In this document: piece by piece, positions 51,833 through 59,872 of the stretch
Layout: each line of letters begins with the position of its first letter
Position numbering within the stretch: the stretch's first letter is position 1
NCBI RefSeq assembly: GCF_000174435.1
Contig: NZ_ACJN02000002.1
Coordinates: forward strand, 873,490 to 937,489
Source: Desulfonatronospira thiodismutans ASO3-1
GTDB lineage: Bacteria; Desulfobacterota; Desulfovibrionia; Desulfovibrionales; Desulfonatronovibrionaceae
Length of the DNA: 64,000 nt
Direction: 5' to 3'
Program-made: the position numbers and the translations under genes
Notes under the pieces: generated by a model
Database searches by the model: none
Seen by the model: only the letters and a program-made list of their open reading frames with translations
Told to the model about the DNA's origin: nothing

Positions 51833-51890
51833 CTTTTCCGCGCAGGGTCGCGGAAAAAGCCTGGTTTACTTTTGTAAACAAAAAAGACAA
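51833..51890 (-). promoter_or_regulatory. Promoter and operator of the microprotein-umuD-umuC operon
   Basis: On the minus strand: -35 TTGTCT (51885-51890), 16-nt spacer, -10 TAAACC (51863-51868). The palindrome GTTTAC-TTTT-GTAAAC (51864-51879; read as GTTTACAAAAGTAAAC on the minus strand) lies across the spacer and -10. The same 16-bp palindrome, in the same relative place, is at the promoter of the S24 repressor gene (52606-52621). A hairpin TTTTCCGC...GCGGAAAA at 51833-51856 would be near the 5' end of the mRNA. Confidence 0.65.
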
Positions 51891-51953
51891 AAAAAGCCTG
51901 TATCCCTGAACCCCTGGGAACAGGCGGCGACATATGGTTCCCGGTTCCCGGCT

Positions 51954-52583
51954 TCAGGAATACTCCCGGCTGCTCCACAACACGCGCCCGACGATTCTCA
52001 GGGAGTCCACTTCGTCGCCGTGCAGGGTGATGGATGAATACCTGGGGTTGGTGCTCAAAAGTATGACTATTCCCGGAGCTGATTCCACCCTTTTTACCTG
52101 CAGGCCTTCCTCCAGGCCCAGCACGAATGGACTCCGGCCGGTGATCTTTTTCTGGCCCAGATCCACCAGGATGTTGTCACCCTCTTCCAGTTCCGGGGAC
52201 ATGCTGTCCCCCATGACTTCCATGAGAACCAAGTTTTCCGGATGTCCCTTTTTTCTTAACCAGTCCGTGGCAAAAGGGATCTCGTCAACGATATTGTCCC
52301 GTACATCCAGGGATCCCCCCCCGGCACAGGCTCTGGCCGAGACCCTGGGCACGAAAAAGGTGCCTTCCCGGCCGGCCTGGTAGACCGGTCCCTTCCCGGT
52401 CTGGATCCAGTTGGGATTTATGCCGAATACAGAGGCGATTTTCAGGCTCCAGGATGCGGGCACACCTCTTTTTTTGGCCAGAGTGATGGCGGTCGCCCCC
52501 ACCCCCAGGATATCGGCCAGCTGCCTCTGGGTGTTTATCTCCGTGGCCCTGGCCACGCGTTGAAAAAAATCCTCGAACTGCAT
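51954..52583 (-). CDS. LexA/CI-like S24 repressor
   Basis: 209 residues. N-terminal helix-turn-helix at about 17-45 (TQRQLADILGVGATAITLAKKRG), as in CI-type repressors. C-terminal S24 peptidase domain with nucleophile S127 (MGDSMSPELEEGDNILVDLG) and base K164 (LQVKRV). A likely self-cleavage site is A87-G88 (ARACAGGG). Such repressors lose DNA binding when RecA filaments trigger self-cleavage. Operator-like palindromes lie at its own promoter and at that of the umuDC operon, so it probably controls both. It could be a phage relic, but no phage genes are nearby. Confidence 0.92.
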   Translation of the reverse strand: MQFEDFFQRVARATEINTQRQLADILGVGATAITLAKKRGVPASWSLKIASVFGINPNWIQTGKGPVYQAGREGTFFVPRVSARACAGGGSLDVRDNIVDEIPFATDWLRKKGHPENLVLMEVMGDSMSPELEEGDNILVDLGQKKITGRSPFVLGLEEGLQVKRVESAPGIVILLSTNPRYSSITLHGDEVDSLRIVGRVLWSSREYS

Positions 52584-52604
52584 TATGATCCTCTTGTTTT
52601 CGAG

Positions 52605-52632
52605 AGTTTACAAAAGTAAACATTCTTGTCAA
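52605..52632 (-). promoter_or_regulatory. Promoter and operator of the S24 repressor gene
   Basis: On the minus strand: -35 TTGACA (52627-52632), 16-nt spacer, -10 TAAACT (52605-52610), with GTTTAC-TTTT-GTAAAC (52606-52621) across spacer and -10. This is the expected arrangement for self-repression. The -35 is perfect, so the unrepressed promoter should be strong. The ribosome-binding site AGAGGATCATA lies before the ATG. Confidence 0.7.
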
Positions 52633-52706
52633 GAAAAAAGTCTTTATGCGCTGCAAAATTATTTTGTCCGGAAAGAACATTCAACTAAAGCGGGGACCGG
52701 CGGCGG

Positions 52707-54065
52707 CTAACCCTGCCGGGGACGTCCGATCTTGGAGTAGTATTCCTTGAGGTCCCTTCGGATGAACTTGCGGACCCGGTCCAGGCTTGCCCCGGATTGA
52801 AACAGGTGCTGTCTGACGGTGCGCTGCCTGAGCTGGTCCAGCACATGGCTTTTGACCTTGGCCCATAGACTCCTGCGGTAGTCGCTGTCCAGGTGGACAA
52901 GGTTGTCGGGATTGCGCAGGGTTTTCTGTAGAAGGTTTCTGAAGCGGACTCTGGCGAAGATGACCCAGCCCAGGACGAAAGTCAGCAGGGCTGCGGCAGC
53001 AGGGACGATGACCTCCATTGAAAGAAGCGATGTCTGGGTTATTCCGGAAAAAAGGCCCTGGTCCTGCAGAGGTTGGTGACCCTGCAGGAGGACGAAGCCA
53101 AGGGCAAAAACGGCCAGGGCTGCAGCCAGGGTCCATTTGAAGGTGCCGGAGAGGAGCTGCCTGACCCTCCTGGAGAAACGGTGCAGGGCCTCGCACACGA
53201 GTTCGAGTTCCCCGGTTTTACGATCGATGTTTTCCAGGATATGGTTGATGCGCATGGCCTGGGCGCTGCCGATTTTTTCTTTGAGTTCCTGGCGTTCCTG
53301 GGGCCATTCCTGGTTGGACTGGTCCAGTCTGGCTTCCCTGGGGGAGTAGGTAAGAAAGACGTGCGGCATGTCCTTTCTCCCGGTCATCTGGGAGATATTC
53401 CAGCAAAGGGTGCCGTAGGAGCGGATAAGGTCGCTTAAATTGTCGCATTCATCAATTCTGCTCATAACATACACAACCCTGTCTTCGCCCGTCCTTCCAG
53501 GCAGTATGTTTCTGATGGTGCTGAAGTTTTCCTTGATGGTGCCTGCCTTGTGCGGATCGAACATGAGAACAATCATGTCCGCCATGGCAGCCAGTTCTCC
53601 AATGACCTCCAGGTACTTGTAGCCCCGGTCTCTTTCCGCGGTGGAGTCGATCATTCCCGGGGTGTCTATGATGGCCGTGTTTTCCAGCAGTGGAGAGGGG
53701 ACGTTTTTGAGGCAGAGGTGGGAAATGAGGTTTTCCCCGTACGCCTTGAGCCCGGCGAAAGGGTACCTGGGATCGTTTACCAGGGTGGACCCGGGGGTCT
53801 CTCCGGGGACATTTTCACCGTCATTGGTGATTACAGTGAAGGAATCGTCTGTAGGCGCCTGGCCGGTTCTCTGTACGTCTATTTCCAGAAGCTCATTGAT
53901 GAGGGTGGACTTTCCCGAGGAATAGCTGCCGATGACCAGGATCAGGGGCTTCCATTTCATGGTGGAGTCAAGCCAGTTTACATCCATGCCGTATTTGGAG
54001 AAAACAGGTGCGATTGTCTTTCGAACCCTGTCCTGGATCTCTTGCTGAAAAGCCTTGTCGTCCAT
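52707..54065 (-). CDS. EHD/dynamin-like GTPase, membrane-bound
   Basis: 452 residues from the ATG at 54065 with GGGGAT six bases upstream; an ATG at 54089 is in frame but less supported. GTPase motifs: P-loop GSYSSGKST (46-54), switch Thr in PTDDSFTVI, G3 DTPGMID (134-140) and G4-like SRIDECD (202 on). A helical middle region follows, then two membrane helices (about 312-332 and 355-380) and a basic helical tail. This is the layout of EHD-like and bacterial dynamin-like proteins that bend or tether membranes. It stands between the S24 repressor and ssb. Function here unknown. Confidence 0.87.
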   Translation of the reverse strand: MDDKAFQQEIQDRVRKTIAPVFSKYGMDVNWLDSTMKWKPLILVIGSYSSGKSTLINELLEIDVQRTGQAPTDDSFTVITNDGENVPGETPGSTLVNDPRYPFAGLKAYGENLISHLCLKNVPSPLLENTAIIDTPGMIDSTAERDRGYKYLEVIGELAAMADMIVLMFDPHKAGTIKENFSTIRNILPGRTGEDRVVYVMSRIDECDNLSDLIRSYGTLCWNISQMTGRKDMPHVFLTYSPREARLDQSNQEWPQERQELKEKIGSAQAMRINHILENIDRKTGELELVCEALHRFSRRVRQLLSGTFKWTLAAALAVFALGFVLLQGHQPLQDQGLFSGITQTSLLSMEVIVPAAAALLTFVLGWVIFARVRFRNLLQKTLRNPDNLVHLDSDYRRSLWAKVKSHVLDQLRQRTVRQHLFQSGASLDRVRKFIRRDLKEYYSKIGRPRQG

Positions 54066-54153
54066 GATTGCATCCCCGTGTTTATGCAATATGCAGTTGA
54101 ACAGCCTGTAATATTACAGGCTTTTTAAATAAATGTTACATGAATGGTAGAAA

Positions 54154-54624
54154 CTAAAAAGGGGCTTCATCCATCCCGCCGGCTTCGGAAGGGAAGGCTG
54201 GTCCCATCTTTTCCTGGCTTTCCCTGGCCTGGGATTGATCCCTGCCCTGTTCCGGGGCAGCTACATAGGATTCCCCTCCCTGGCTTTGCCCCTTGGAGTC
54301 CAGTCCCTGAACTCTCATAGCTACTATCTCAGTGGTATATCGGTCCTGGCCCTGTTGATCCTGCCATTTCCTGGTCTGCAGTTTGCCTTCCACCAGCGCC
54401 AGGCTGCCTTTGCGAAGAAAGTTGGCGCAGAACTCGGCGGGTTTATTAAAGACCACCACCCGGTGCCATTCAGCCTTGTCCACCTTGTTGCCGTCCCGGT
54501 CGGTGTAAGATTCGTCCGTGGCTAAACTCATGTTGACCACAGGCTGACCGTTGGCTGTATAGGCCAGCTTTGGGTCCTGGCCCAGCCTGCCCACTATGAT
54601 AGCTTTATTCATTGACCCTGCCAT
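54154..54624 (-). CDS. ssb: Single-stranded DNA-binding protein
   Basis: 156 residues. OB fold about 1-110: MNKAIIVGRLGQDPKLAYTANGQPVVNMSLATDE, WHRVVVFNKPAEF, GSLALVEGKLQTRKWQDQ. A Gln/Ser-rich linker leads to the acidic tip EAGGMDEAPF, which recruits repair and replication proteins. AAGGAGGATAT precedes the ATG. The stand-alone position next to the SOS-type module may be meaningful. Confidence 0.96.
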   Translation of the reverse strand: MAGSMNKAIIVGRLGQDPKLAYTANGQPVVNMSLATDESYTDRDGNKVDKAEWHRVVVFNKPAEFCANFLRKGSLALVEGKLQTRKWQDQQGQDRYTTEIVAMRVQGLDSKGQSQGGESYVAAPEQGRDQSQARESQEKMGPAFPSEAGGMDEAPF

Positions 54625-54660
54625 ATATCCTCCTTACGGTTCCTTGTTCTATGAATTCAG

Positions 54661-55008
54661 TCAGCGCACCACGTTTTGCTGCATGCGGTCCAGAACGTCT
54701 TCAAGCTCGTAGGCCGCCCTGTCCGCGGCCCTTGGGTCCCAGTCGCTCAGGCTTCTCTGGAGTTTGTCGCGCAACTGCCCTGCGGTCTGCAGATCCTTCT
54801 GGATGGCCTCTTTGAGGTTTGGAGACAACTGCCCAAGTTTGTTGCGGTCCACGAGGGCGTCCACAAGCTTGATGTGGAAATCTTTTTCAGCTTTGATCTG
54901 CAGGCTGTCCATGTCAAAGGCTGCTTCTGCCAGATCGCTCCACCTTTTTTTGGCTTCCTCGGGGTCAAAAGTCTGGGCCATGACCCGGATCTGGATTATT
55001 TCTCCCAT
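54661..55008 (-). CDS. Small helical protein, unknown
   Basis: 115 residues, charged and helical (FDPEEAKKRWSDLAEAAFDM, LSPNLKEAIQKDLQTAGQLRDKLQRSLSDW). No cysteines, membrane helix or known motif. It lies 36 bp upstream of ssb on the same strand and 95 bp downstream of the AccB-like gene, so it may be co-transcribed with them. Family not recognised, but the sequence has normal coding character. GGAGTATGCGTC precedes the ATG. Confidence 0.75.
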   Translation of the reverse strand: MGEIIQIRVMAQTFDPEEAKKRWSDLAEAAFDMDSLQIKAEKDFHIKLVDALVDRNKLGQLSPNLKEAIQKDLQTAGQLRDKLQRSLSDWDPRAADRAAYELEDVLDRMQQNVVR

Positions 55009-55103
55009 GACGCATACTCCGGTTGAGTTTGAATTTAAAAAAATCAGTAATTGTTCAGTGACTGGTCTCTGTTTTTATTCTGGCAGTCACCAGGATCCCA
55101 AAG

Positions 55104-55754
55104 CTATTCCTGTTCTTCCCATCCGCTTTGAATTTTGTCAATGACTGCCTTGATGTCCTGGACCTGGTTCTCGGGGCAGACGCCGAAAAGGGGGGCTCCC
55201 GTCTCCACGCTTTCATTGGAGTTGAAGTAAGCTGTGTAGATTATCCCCTGCGGTCCCTGATAGGTAATGGTGGTCTCGCGTTTCATCCTGGAAAGAATAA
55301 GCACCTCGTCGCCTTCTTTGACGCTGACGGAACGAAGGCCCTGGGATTTTATCTTGGTGTCGATCTCGGATACAAAATAATAGCGCCCTTTCTCCGGGGC
55401 AATGAAGAGATGCAGGGCTTTTTTAAGGATTATGTCCATCACCTCCTGCTTGGTCAGGCAATGCCTGATCTTCATAAGCGGTGTGCCGGCCTGGACAAAC
55501 TCCCGGTCGCTGACGTCGTAAAATTCCACCACCTCGCCCTTTTCCGGGGCATAAATGGGTTTGGGGTTGCCTTCGCGCACTAACCTGGCCAGCAGTGTAC
55601 CGGGACGCTCAAGCCATGTCCCTGAGGCCCCTTTGACCTTTACTCCTGTCTGGTTGACTGCGAATTCGATACGCCCGGAATGCGGCGCACTGACGGTTAT
55701 TTCCTTGTATGGGGCCTGTTTTATTTCATTTAAAAGGGATATGGTGTCGATCAA
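55104..55754 (-). CDS. AccB-like biotin carrier protein with RMKR motif
   Basis: 216 residues. The end (about 141-192: VSVKEGDEVLILSRMKRETTITYQG...VETGAPLFGV) aligns with the biotinyl domain, where AMKM carries biotin on lysine; here the motif is RMKR with K158 at that place. A further lipoyl/biotinyl-like strand set lies at residues 64-98 (KPIYAPEKGEVVEFYDVSDREFVQAGTPLMKI) without a modifiable lysine motif. With the fused carboxyltransferase and biotin carboxylase genes directly upstream on the same strand, it is the probable carrier of this carboxylase. Whether it is biotinylated needs testing. Confidence 0.8.
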   Translation of the reverse strand: MIDTISLLNEIKQAPYKEITVSAPHSGRIEFAVNQTGVKVKGASGTWLERPGTLLARLVREGNPKPIYAPEKGEVVEFYDVSDREFVQAGTPLMKIRHCLTKQEVMDIILKKALHLFIAPEKGRYYFVSEIDTKIKSQGLRSVSVKEGDEVLILSRMKRETTITYQGPQGIIYTAYFNSNESVETGAPLFGVCPENQVQDIKAVIDKIQSGWEEQE

Positions 55755-55797
55755 GGCATGGCTCCTTTATTGGCGGAAGCAATGTCACTTCTGCTTA

Positions 55798-58038
55798 TTA
55801 CCTGTAATATAAAAACTCCCCACCCATGGTCATCAGGGCATGGTGCAGGTTGTTTCTGATCTCCCGGCGGTCCCAGATGCCCTGTATGTGTCCCCTGGAC
55901 AGAGCCTGAAAGGACTTGTGGTAGTTGGGGGGGATGTCCATGCCGGTGGTTTCCCTGATGACTCCGGGGCCGGCAAAGCCGATGTTGGCTGAGCGGATGG
56001 CGAATTGGTAAGGTGAACATCCCAGAAAACTGGCCACGGGTCCGGCATAGGAGTTGGTGTCGTAGACCACGAGATACAGTCCACCGGATTCCAGGTATCT
56101 GCGCACAGCCAGGGTGCACCTGGGCATCTGAAGAAGTCCGTTGGTGCCCTCCTGGATCCGGATGCCGGCTGTGCCGTGCACATAGGCCAGAAAGGGCATA
56201 TGCTTTCGCCTGGCCTGTTCCGCGGCCCTGATGAATTTTTCCCCTTCAGCCGCGCCCACGCTTCCGCCCCTGAACCTGGCCAGGAGCATGGCCACCGCTA
56301 CCTGGATGCCCTTTATTTTGGCCTCGAAAGTCATGCAGGCACTCTTGTGTCCGGTCTGCTTCTTGGCCTTGTCCAGCTTGTGGGTCAGTCCGTCGAATTC
56401 CAGGGGGTTGGAGGCCTCTATGGGGGCATTGAATTCACGGATGGAGCGGGAATCAAATACATTAAACAGGTACCATTCATATTCCATGGGAAAGTGATGT
56501 CCGCAATGGCTGCAGACTCCTGCAAAATCTCCGAAAAGGTCCGGGGCCCACAAATCCAGGCAGTTGTGTTTCTCGCTGTTGGGACAGGTCAGGGTCTTGT
56601 CCTGGTTGGCCTGAGGGCTTACGTACCTGCAGTGTTCGTTCCAGGACATGCCCGCTTCCCAGGTGGAAAGGGTGGTCAACTGACAGGCGTCCTCCCTTTC
56701 TTTTCTGACCCAGGGAAGCTTCTTGAAGAGGCTGGAAAAGCGGTGAGTGACCCTGTCCATGAGGGCATGTACTTCGCCCTGCACGTCTTCAGCCAGGTGG
56801 GTGATGGCCCTCTGGTGCCGGCCGAAGAATTCGTAGCGCAAAAAGGAATAGACGGACCAGCCGGTTTCCAGGACAGCGCTTTTACATTTCTGAAAGTTGG
56901 TGGACCTGTCCTGGTATGCCCAGGAGCAGAGCCCGCGGTATTTCTGATATCTTCTCCAAATCAGACGTTCCTTGGACTTGGAGGATATGCTCCAGCGGAC
57001 ATAGATATTGGGGTTGTTGAGCTTTCTAAGGGCAATGGCTCTGAAGAGCTTGACCCCGCGGATGGAAAGAACAATCTCATCGGTGGCCAGGATGACTTCC
57101 CGGCGCAGTTTGCGGAAAAAGTCGAAATGATCAGGCCTGGCCCCCAGGGGCGGTTCCTGCAGGATGCGGTCCACGTAGCCCATTTCCAGGTTGTCCCTGG
57201 CGGTGATTCTCAGCTGCCTGGCGCAGCTTTCCACCAGTTGTGCCGAGGCCTTGCGGGTGGAACTGGAGCGTCCTTCAATGGCGGCTGCTCCTTCCGGGGA
57301 TATGACCGAGTAGTAGCCGTGGGAGAGCATTATCCTGGTGTCGGTCAGGCCGATGGCTTCGGCTCCCCCGGAGCCCCCTTCGGAAAGAACGGCTATCACC
57401 GGAACCCTGATGCCGGCCATGGCGTAGATATTTCTGGCTATCTGCTGCGCTGCGCCGGGGTAGTCCTCTATGGGATACGACCCCGGGGTGAATATGTAGG
57501 TATGGATGGGTATGTTTTCGCGCTCTGCAACCTTCATGTATTCCAGGGCCTTGGCATTGCCCCAGGGTTTTACCGAGCCCCCGTTTCTGAATTCCTCGCC
57601 ATGGCCTTTTTCCTGGCCGATGACCATTACCGGCTGCTTGTACGTCTTTTTGCCCACATTGCGGGTTATGTAGGCCCGGGCGATGATCATGGACGGGTCG
57701 ATGCTGTATTCGCCCTGCCCACCGATCTCTGTATAGTTGTCGTAGACGTTTTCCAGGATGTCTTTGAGGCAGACCCTCTGGGGATGACGCACAATGCGCA
57801 CCCTGTCCATGGGGGTCAGCTCTTTTTCCAGCTTGTTCTCCAGGAAGCTGAAGAGGTCGCTTAGAGATGTCAGCTGTCGCTTAATCTGTCCCGGGCCAAG
57901 AGATGGCAGGTTGTGGATGAAATCCTGCAGTTTGGAGCGCAACAAAGTGATATTGGTGTTCTCCCTGTTGCCGAATATGTCTTCGATGTATTGCAGACGT
58001 TCTCTTAAGTCCTGGATCTGTTTTTCTATATCTGTCAT
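55798..58038 (-). CDS. Fused AccA-AccD carboxyltransferase
   Basis: 746 residues. The first part (about 1-340) is AccA-like: PVMVIGQEKGHGEEFRNGG, IFTPGSYPIEDYPGAAQQIARN and VLSEGGSGGAEAIGLTD...YYSVISPEGAAAI. The second part (about 460-746) is AccD-like: a zinc ribbon CPNSEKHNC...CSHCGHH, then GGSVGAAEGEKFIRAAEQARR, HGTAGIRIQEG and GFAGPGVIRETTGMDIP. The order is A then D, with a charged linker. It would move CO2 from biotin to an acyl-CoA, probably acetyl-CoA for fatty acid synthesis, though the divergence leaves propionyl-CoA possible. It lies between the carrier-like gene and accC. Confidence 0.9.
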   Translation of the reverse strand: MTDIEKQIQDLRERLQYIEDIFGNRENTNITLLRSKLQDFIHNLPSLGPGQIKRQLTSLSDLFSFLENKLEKELTPMDRVRIVRHPQRVCLKDILENVYDNYTEIGGQGEYSIDPSMIIARAYITRNVGKKTYKQPVMVIGQEKGHGEEFRNGGSVKPWGNAKALEYMKVAERENIPIHTYIFTPGSYPIEDYPGAAQQIARNIYAMAGIRVPVIAVLSEGGSGGAEAIGLTDTRIMLSHGYYSVISPEGAAAIEGRSSSTRKASAQLVESCARQLRITARDNLEMGYVDRILQEPPLGARPDHFDFFRKLRREVILATDEIVLSIRGVKLFRAIALRKLNNPNIYVRWSISSKSKERLIWRRYQKYRGLCSWAYQDRSTNFQKCKSAVLETGWSVYSFLRYEFFGRHQRAITHLAEDVQGEVHALMDRVTHRFSSLFKKLPWVRKEREDACQLTTLSTWEAGMSWNEHCRYVSPQANQDKTLTCPNSEKHNCLDLWAPDLFGDFAGVCSHCGHHFPMEYEWYLFNVFDSRSIREFNAPIEASNPLEFDGLTHKLDKAKKQTGHKSACMTFEAKIKGIQVAVAMLLARFRGGSVGAAEGEKFIRAAEQARRKHMPFLAYVHGTAGIRIQEGTNGLLQMPRCTLAVRRYLESGGLYLVVYDTNSYAGPVASFLGCSPYQFAIRSANIGFAGPGVIRETTGMDIPPNYHKSFQALSRGHIQGIWDRREIRNNLHHALMTMGGEFLYYR

Positions 58039-58068
58039 ATTTTTGGGGAGTTAAAGGGTTGTCTGTGT

Positions 58069-59475
58069 TCAAAAAATCAGCAGTCTGTCTGTTTTCTCTT
58101 TGAGGTAGTTGATGTTGGATTTGAGAGGTTCACCCACGTTGTTTCTACCCTCCAGGGTCAGCTGGTTCAAAAAGCTGATTCCCCGCTTTTTGGCTTCTTT
58201 AAGGTCTTTGCCCCAGACGATGCCCAGGGCCAGGTTGGGGTCGAATTCCGTAGGGATGTCGTAAGCCCGGTCCCTGGGGATGTGCGTGTGCATCCTGAGC
58301 CAGGGATGTTCGGGCCAGGAAAATTGCTCTATTCTGCCCACCCAGGGGGTGAATGCATTGTCCGGGTCTTCGGCAAGGATGCGGTACTCTATGCCTACAC
58401 CTTCAAACCTGATGCTGCTTTGATCAAAGTCCATCTTTTCCCCGAGGCCGATGCGGATCTGCTCCCGGATGAGGTCCACCTCCATATCCTCAATGCGGGA
58501 GGTAATGGCCGAGACTCCGTTTTCCACCTGGATGCGTGTATTGACCTCCATGAGAAAGGGTTCCCCTGTGGGGCTGACTATCCATTCCCAGGTGCCGATA
58601 CTGTTGTAGCCCACATTCTGAGCCATGCGTACGGAATAATTTATGATGTCGTCCAGTACCCGCCCGGCGTCAAAGGCGTAACTTATTGCACCGGGATCAA
58701 ATCCCGGTGCAACTTCGATTCTTTTCTGCCTGCCTGTACTTTGCACTGTGCAGTTGCGGGTTCCGAAATGCACCACGTTGCCATGGCTGTCTGCCAGGAT
58801 CTGTACTTCCAGGTGATTGAAATCAAAAAGCCTTTGCTCGATGAGCACGCCCTCGTCCCGGAACTGTCGGCGGGCGTAGTTTTTGACCTTTCTAAGGACG
58901 TTGCGGAAGCGATCGGGATCATTGACCTCCTCGATGCCCATGCCTCCGCCTCCGGCAGAGGCCTTGACCAGGATTACAGGCTGTTCAATACCCTGTTCCT
59001 GCTGGAAATTGAAAAGAGAGCGGGCTATCTCCTCGGCCTCCAGGTCGTCGAAGATGGGGCGGTCTGAGCCGGGTATGGTGGGTACGCCCAGTTGTCTGGC
59101 CAGCCTTTTGGTGTTGATTTTGTCTCCCAGGTCCTGGATTATTTTCCAGGAAGGCCCGATGAACTCCAGTTTTCTGCTTCTCTGGACTACCCGGCGGGCA
59201 AAACGGAAATCTTCGGCAAAGAATCCGTACCCCGGGTGCACTGCTGTGGCCTGGCTCTGGTCAGCCACGGCGAAAATCTCGTTGGGATCCTGATAGGAGC
59301 TTATGCGGTAAAGGCAGTCTTCACCGCCCTGTTTTAAAGCCTCTGTGCAGTGTTCCGACTGGGCATCCTCCCTGGTGTAGACGCAGACAAAGTCATGACC
59401 CAGGTCCATACATGCCTTGAGTATGCGGATGGCGATTTCTCCGCGGTTGGCAATGAGCACTTTATGTTTTTTCAT
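58069..59475 (-). CDS. Biotin carboxylase (divergent AccC)
   Basis: 468 residues, ATP-grasp biotin carboxylase. N-terminal KVLIANRGEIAIRILKA; glycine loop KASAGGGGMGIEEV; HFGTRNCTVQSTGRQKRIEVAPG, where most family members read RDCSxQRRHQKxxEEAP; and EVNTRIQVENGVSA where EMNTRxQVEHPV is usual. The lysine before the ExAP segment and the QVE residues are kept, so activity is likely. The changes suggest a separate branch within Desulfovibrionales. It carries no biotin domain; the AccB-like gene is two genes downstream. Confidence 0.9.
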   Translation of the reverse strand: MKKHKVLIANRGEIAIRILKACMDLGHDFVCVYTREDAQSEHCTEALKQGGEDCLYRISSYQDPNEIFAVADQSQATAVHPGYGFFAEDFRFARRVVQRSRKLEFIGPSWKIIQDLGDKINTKRLARQLGVPTIPGSDRPIFDDLEAEEIARSLFNFQQEQGIEQPVILVKASAGGGGMGIEEVNDPDRFRNVLRKVKNYARRQFRDEGVLIEQRLFDFNHLEVQILADSHGNVVHFGTRNCTVQSTGRQKRIEVAPGFDPGAISYAFDAGRVLDDIINYSVRMAQNVGYNSIGTWEWIVSPTGEPFLMEVNTRIQVENGVSAITSRIEDMEVDLIREQIRIGLGEKMDFDQSSIRFEGVGIEYRILAEDPDNAFTPWVGRIEQFSWPEHPWLRMHTHIPRDRAYDIPTEFDPNLALGIVWGKDLKEAKKRGISFLNQLTLEGRNNVGEPLKSNINYLKEKTDRLLIF

Positions 59476-59872
59476 TTTTTTCTTCGGCCCTTTTTTTCTT
59501 TTTGGCGGCTATCCATTTTTTCTGCACTTCCAGAACCAGCTTGTCCAGTCCGGCCTCCTGGCGCAGGCCAAGGTCATGAAACTCGCAGGCCAGCATGAAA
59601 TCCCTGTGCCTGACAAGCAAGGCCTTGAGTTCTTCCAGATAGGTTCTGTCTTTGATGAGCAGGTCGAGCTCCATTTCGTCACCGGGCTGGTAGTCCAGAT
59701 GCTGTCTATAGGTGTTTTCAAAAGCAACACCAGTGGCGCTGATGTCCTGAACTGGAAAAGCATGTTCAAGACCCCTGATACGCACGTAAAGACCGGGGAT
59801 AGAGATCCTGTATGCCCTGCGCCTGGTGCCGGTCTCGTAATCGAAGTTGAATTCGCCAAAGAAATCAGACAT
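59462..59872 (-). CDS. PilZ-domain protein
   Basis: 136 residues. The cyclic-di-GMP motifs RRxxR (RRRAYR at about 17-22) and DxSxxG (DISATG at 44-49) are both present, so it probably binds the nucleotide. A charged tail KKKKRAEEKNEK follows. It sits directly after motB (stop of motB at 59873, start at 59872) and may tune flagellar motor output, as YcgR does; that link is from position. Its end overlaps accC by 14 nt. Confidence 0.9.
   Translation of the reverse strand: MSDFFGEFNFDYETGTRRRAYRISIPGLYVRIRGLEHAFPVQDISATGVAFENTYRQHLDYQPGDEMELDLLIKDRTYLEELKALLVRHRDFMLACEFHDLGLRQEAGLDKLVLEVQKKWIAAKKKKRAEEKNEKT

Noticed and set aside
51954-54065. Prophage region around the CI-like repressor
   Set aside because: There are no integrase, structural or lysis genes, and the repressor is paired with umuDC; a stand-alone chromosomal module fits better.
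56176-57864. Long plus-strand open frame of 562 codons
   Set aside because: Antisense to the AccA-AccD gene, whose domains are clear; long antisense frames are common in GC-rich coding DNA with this codon use.
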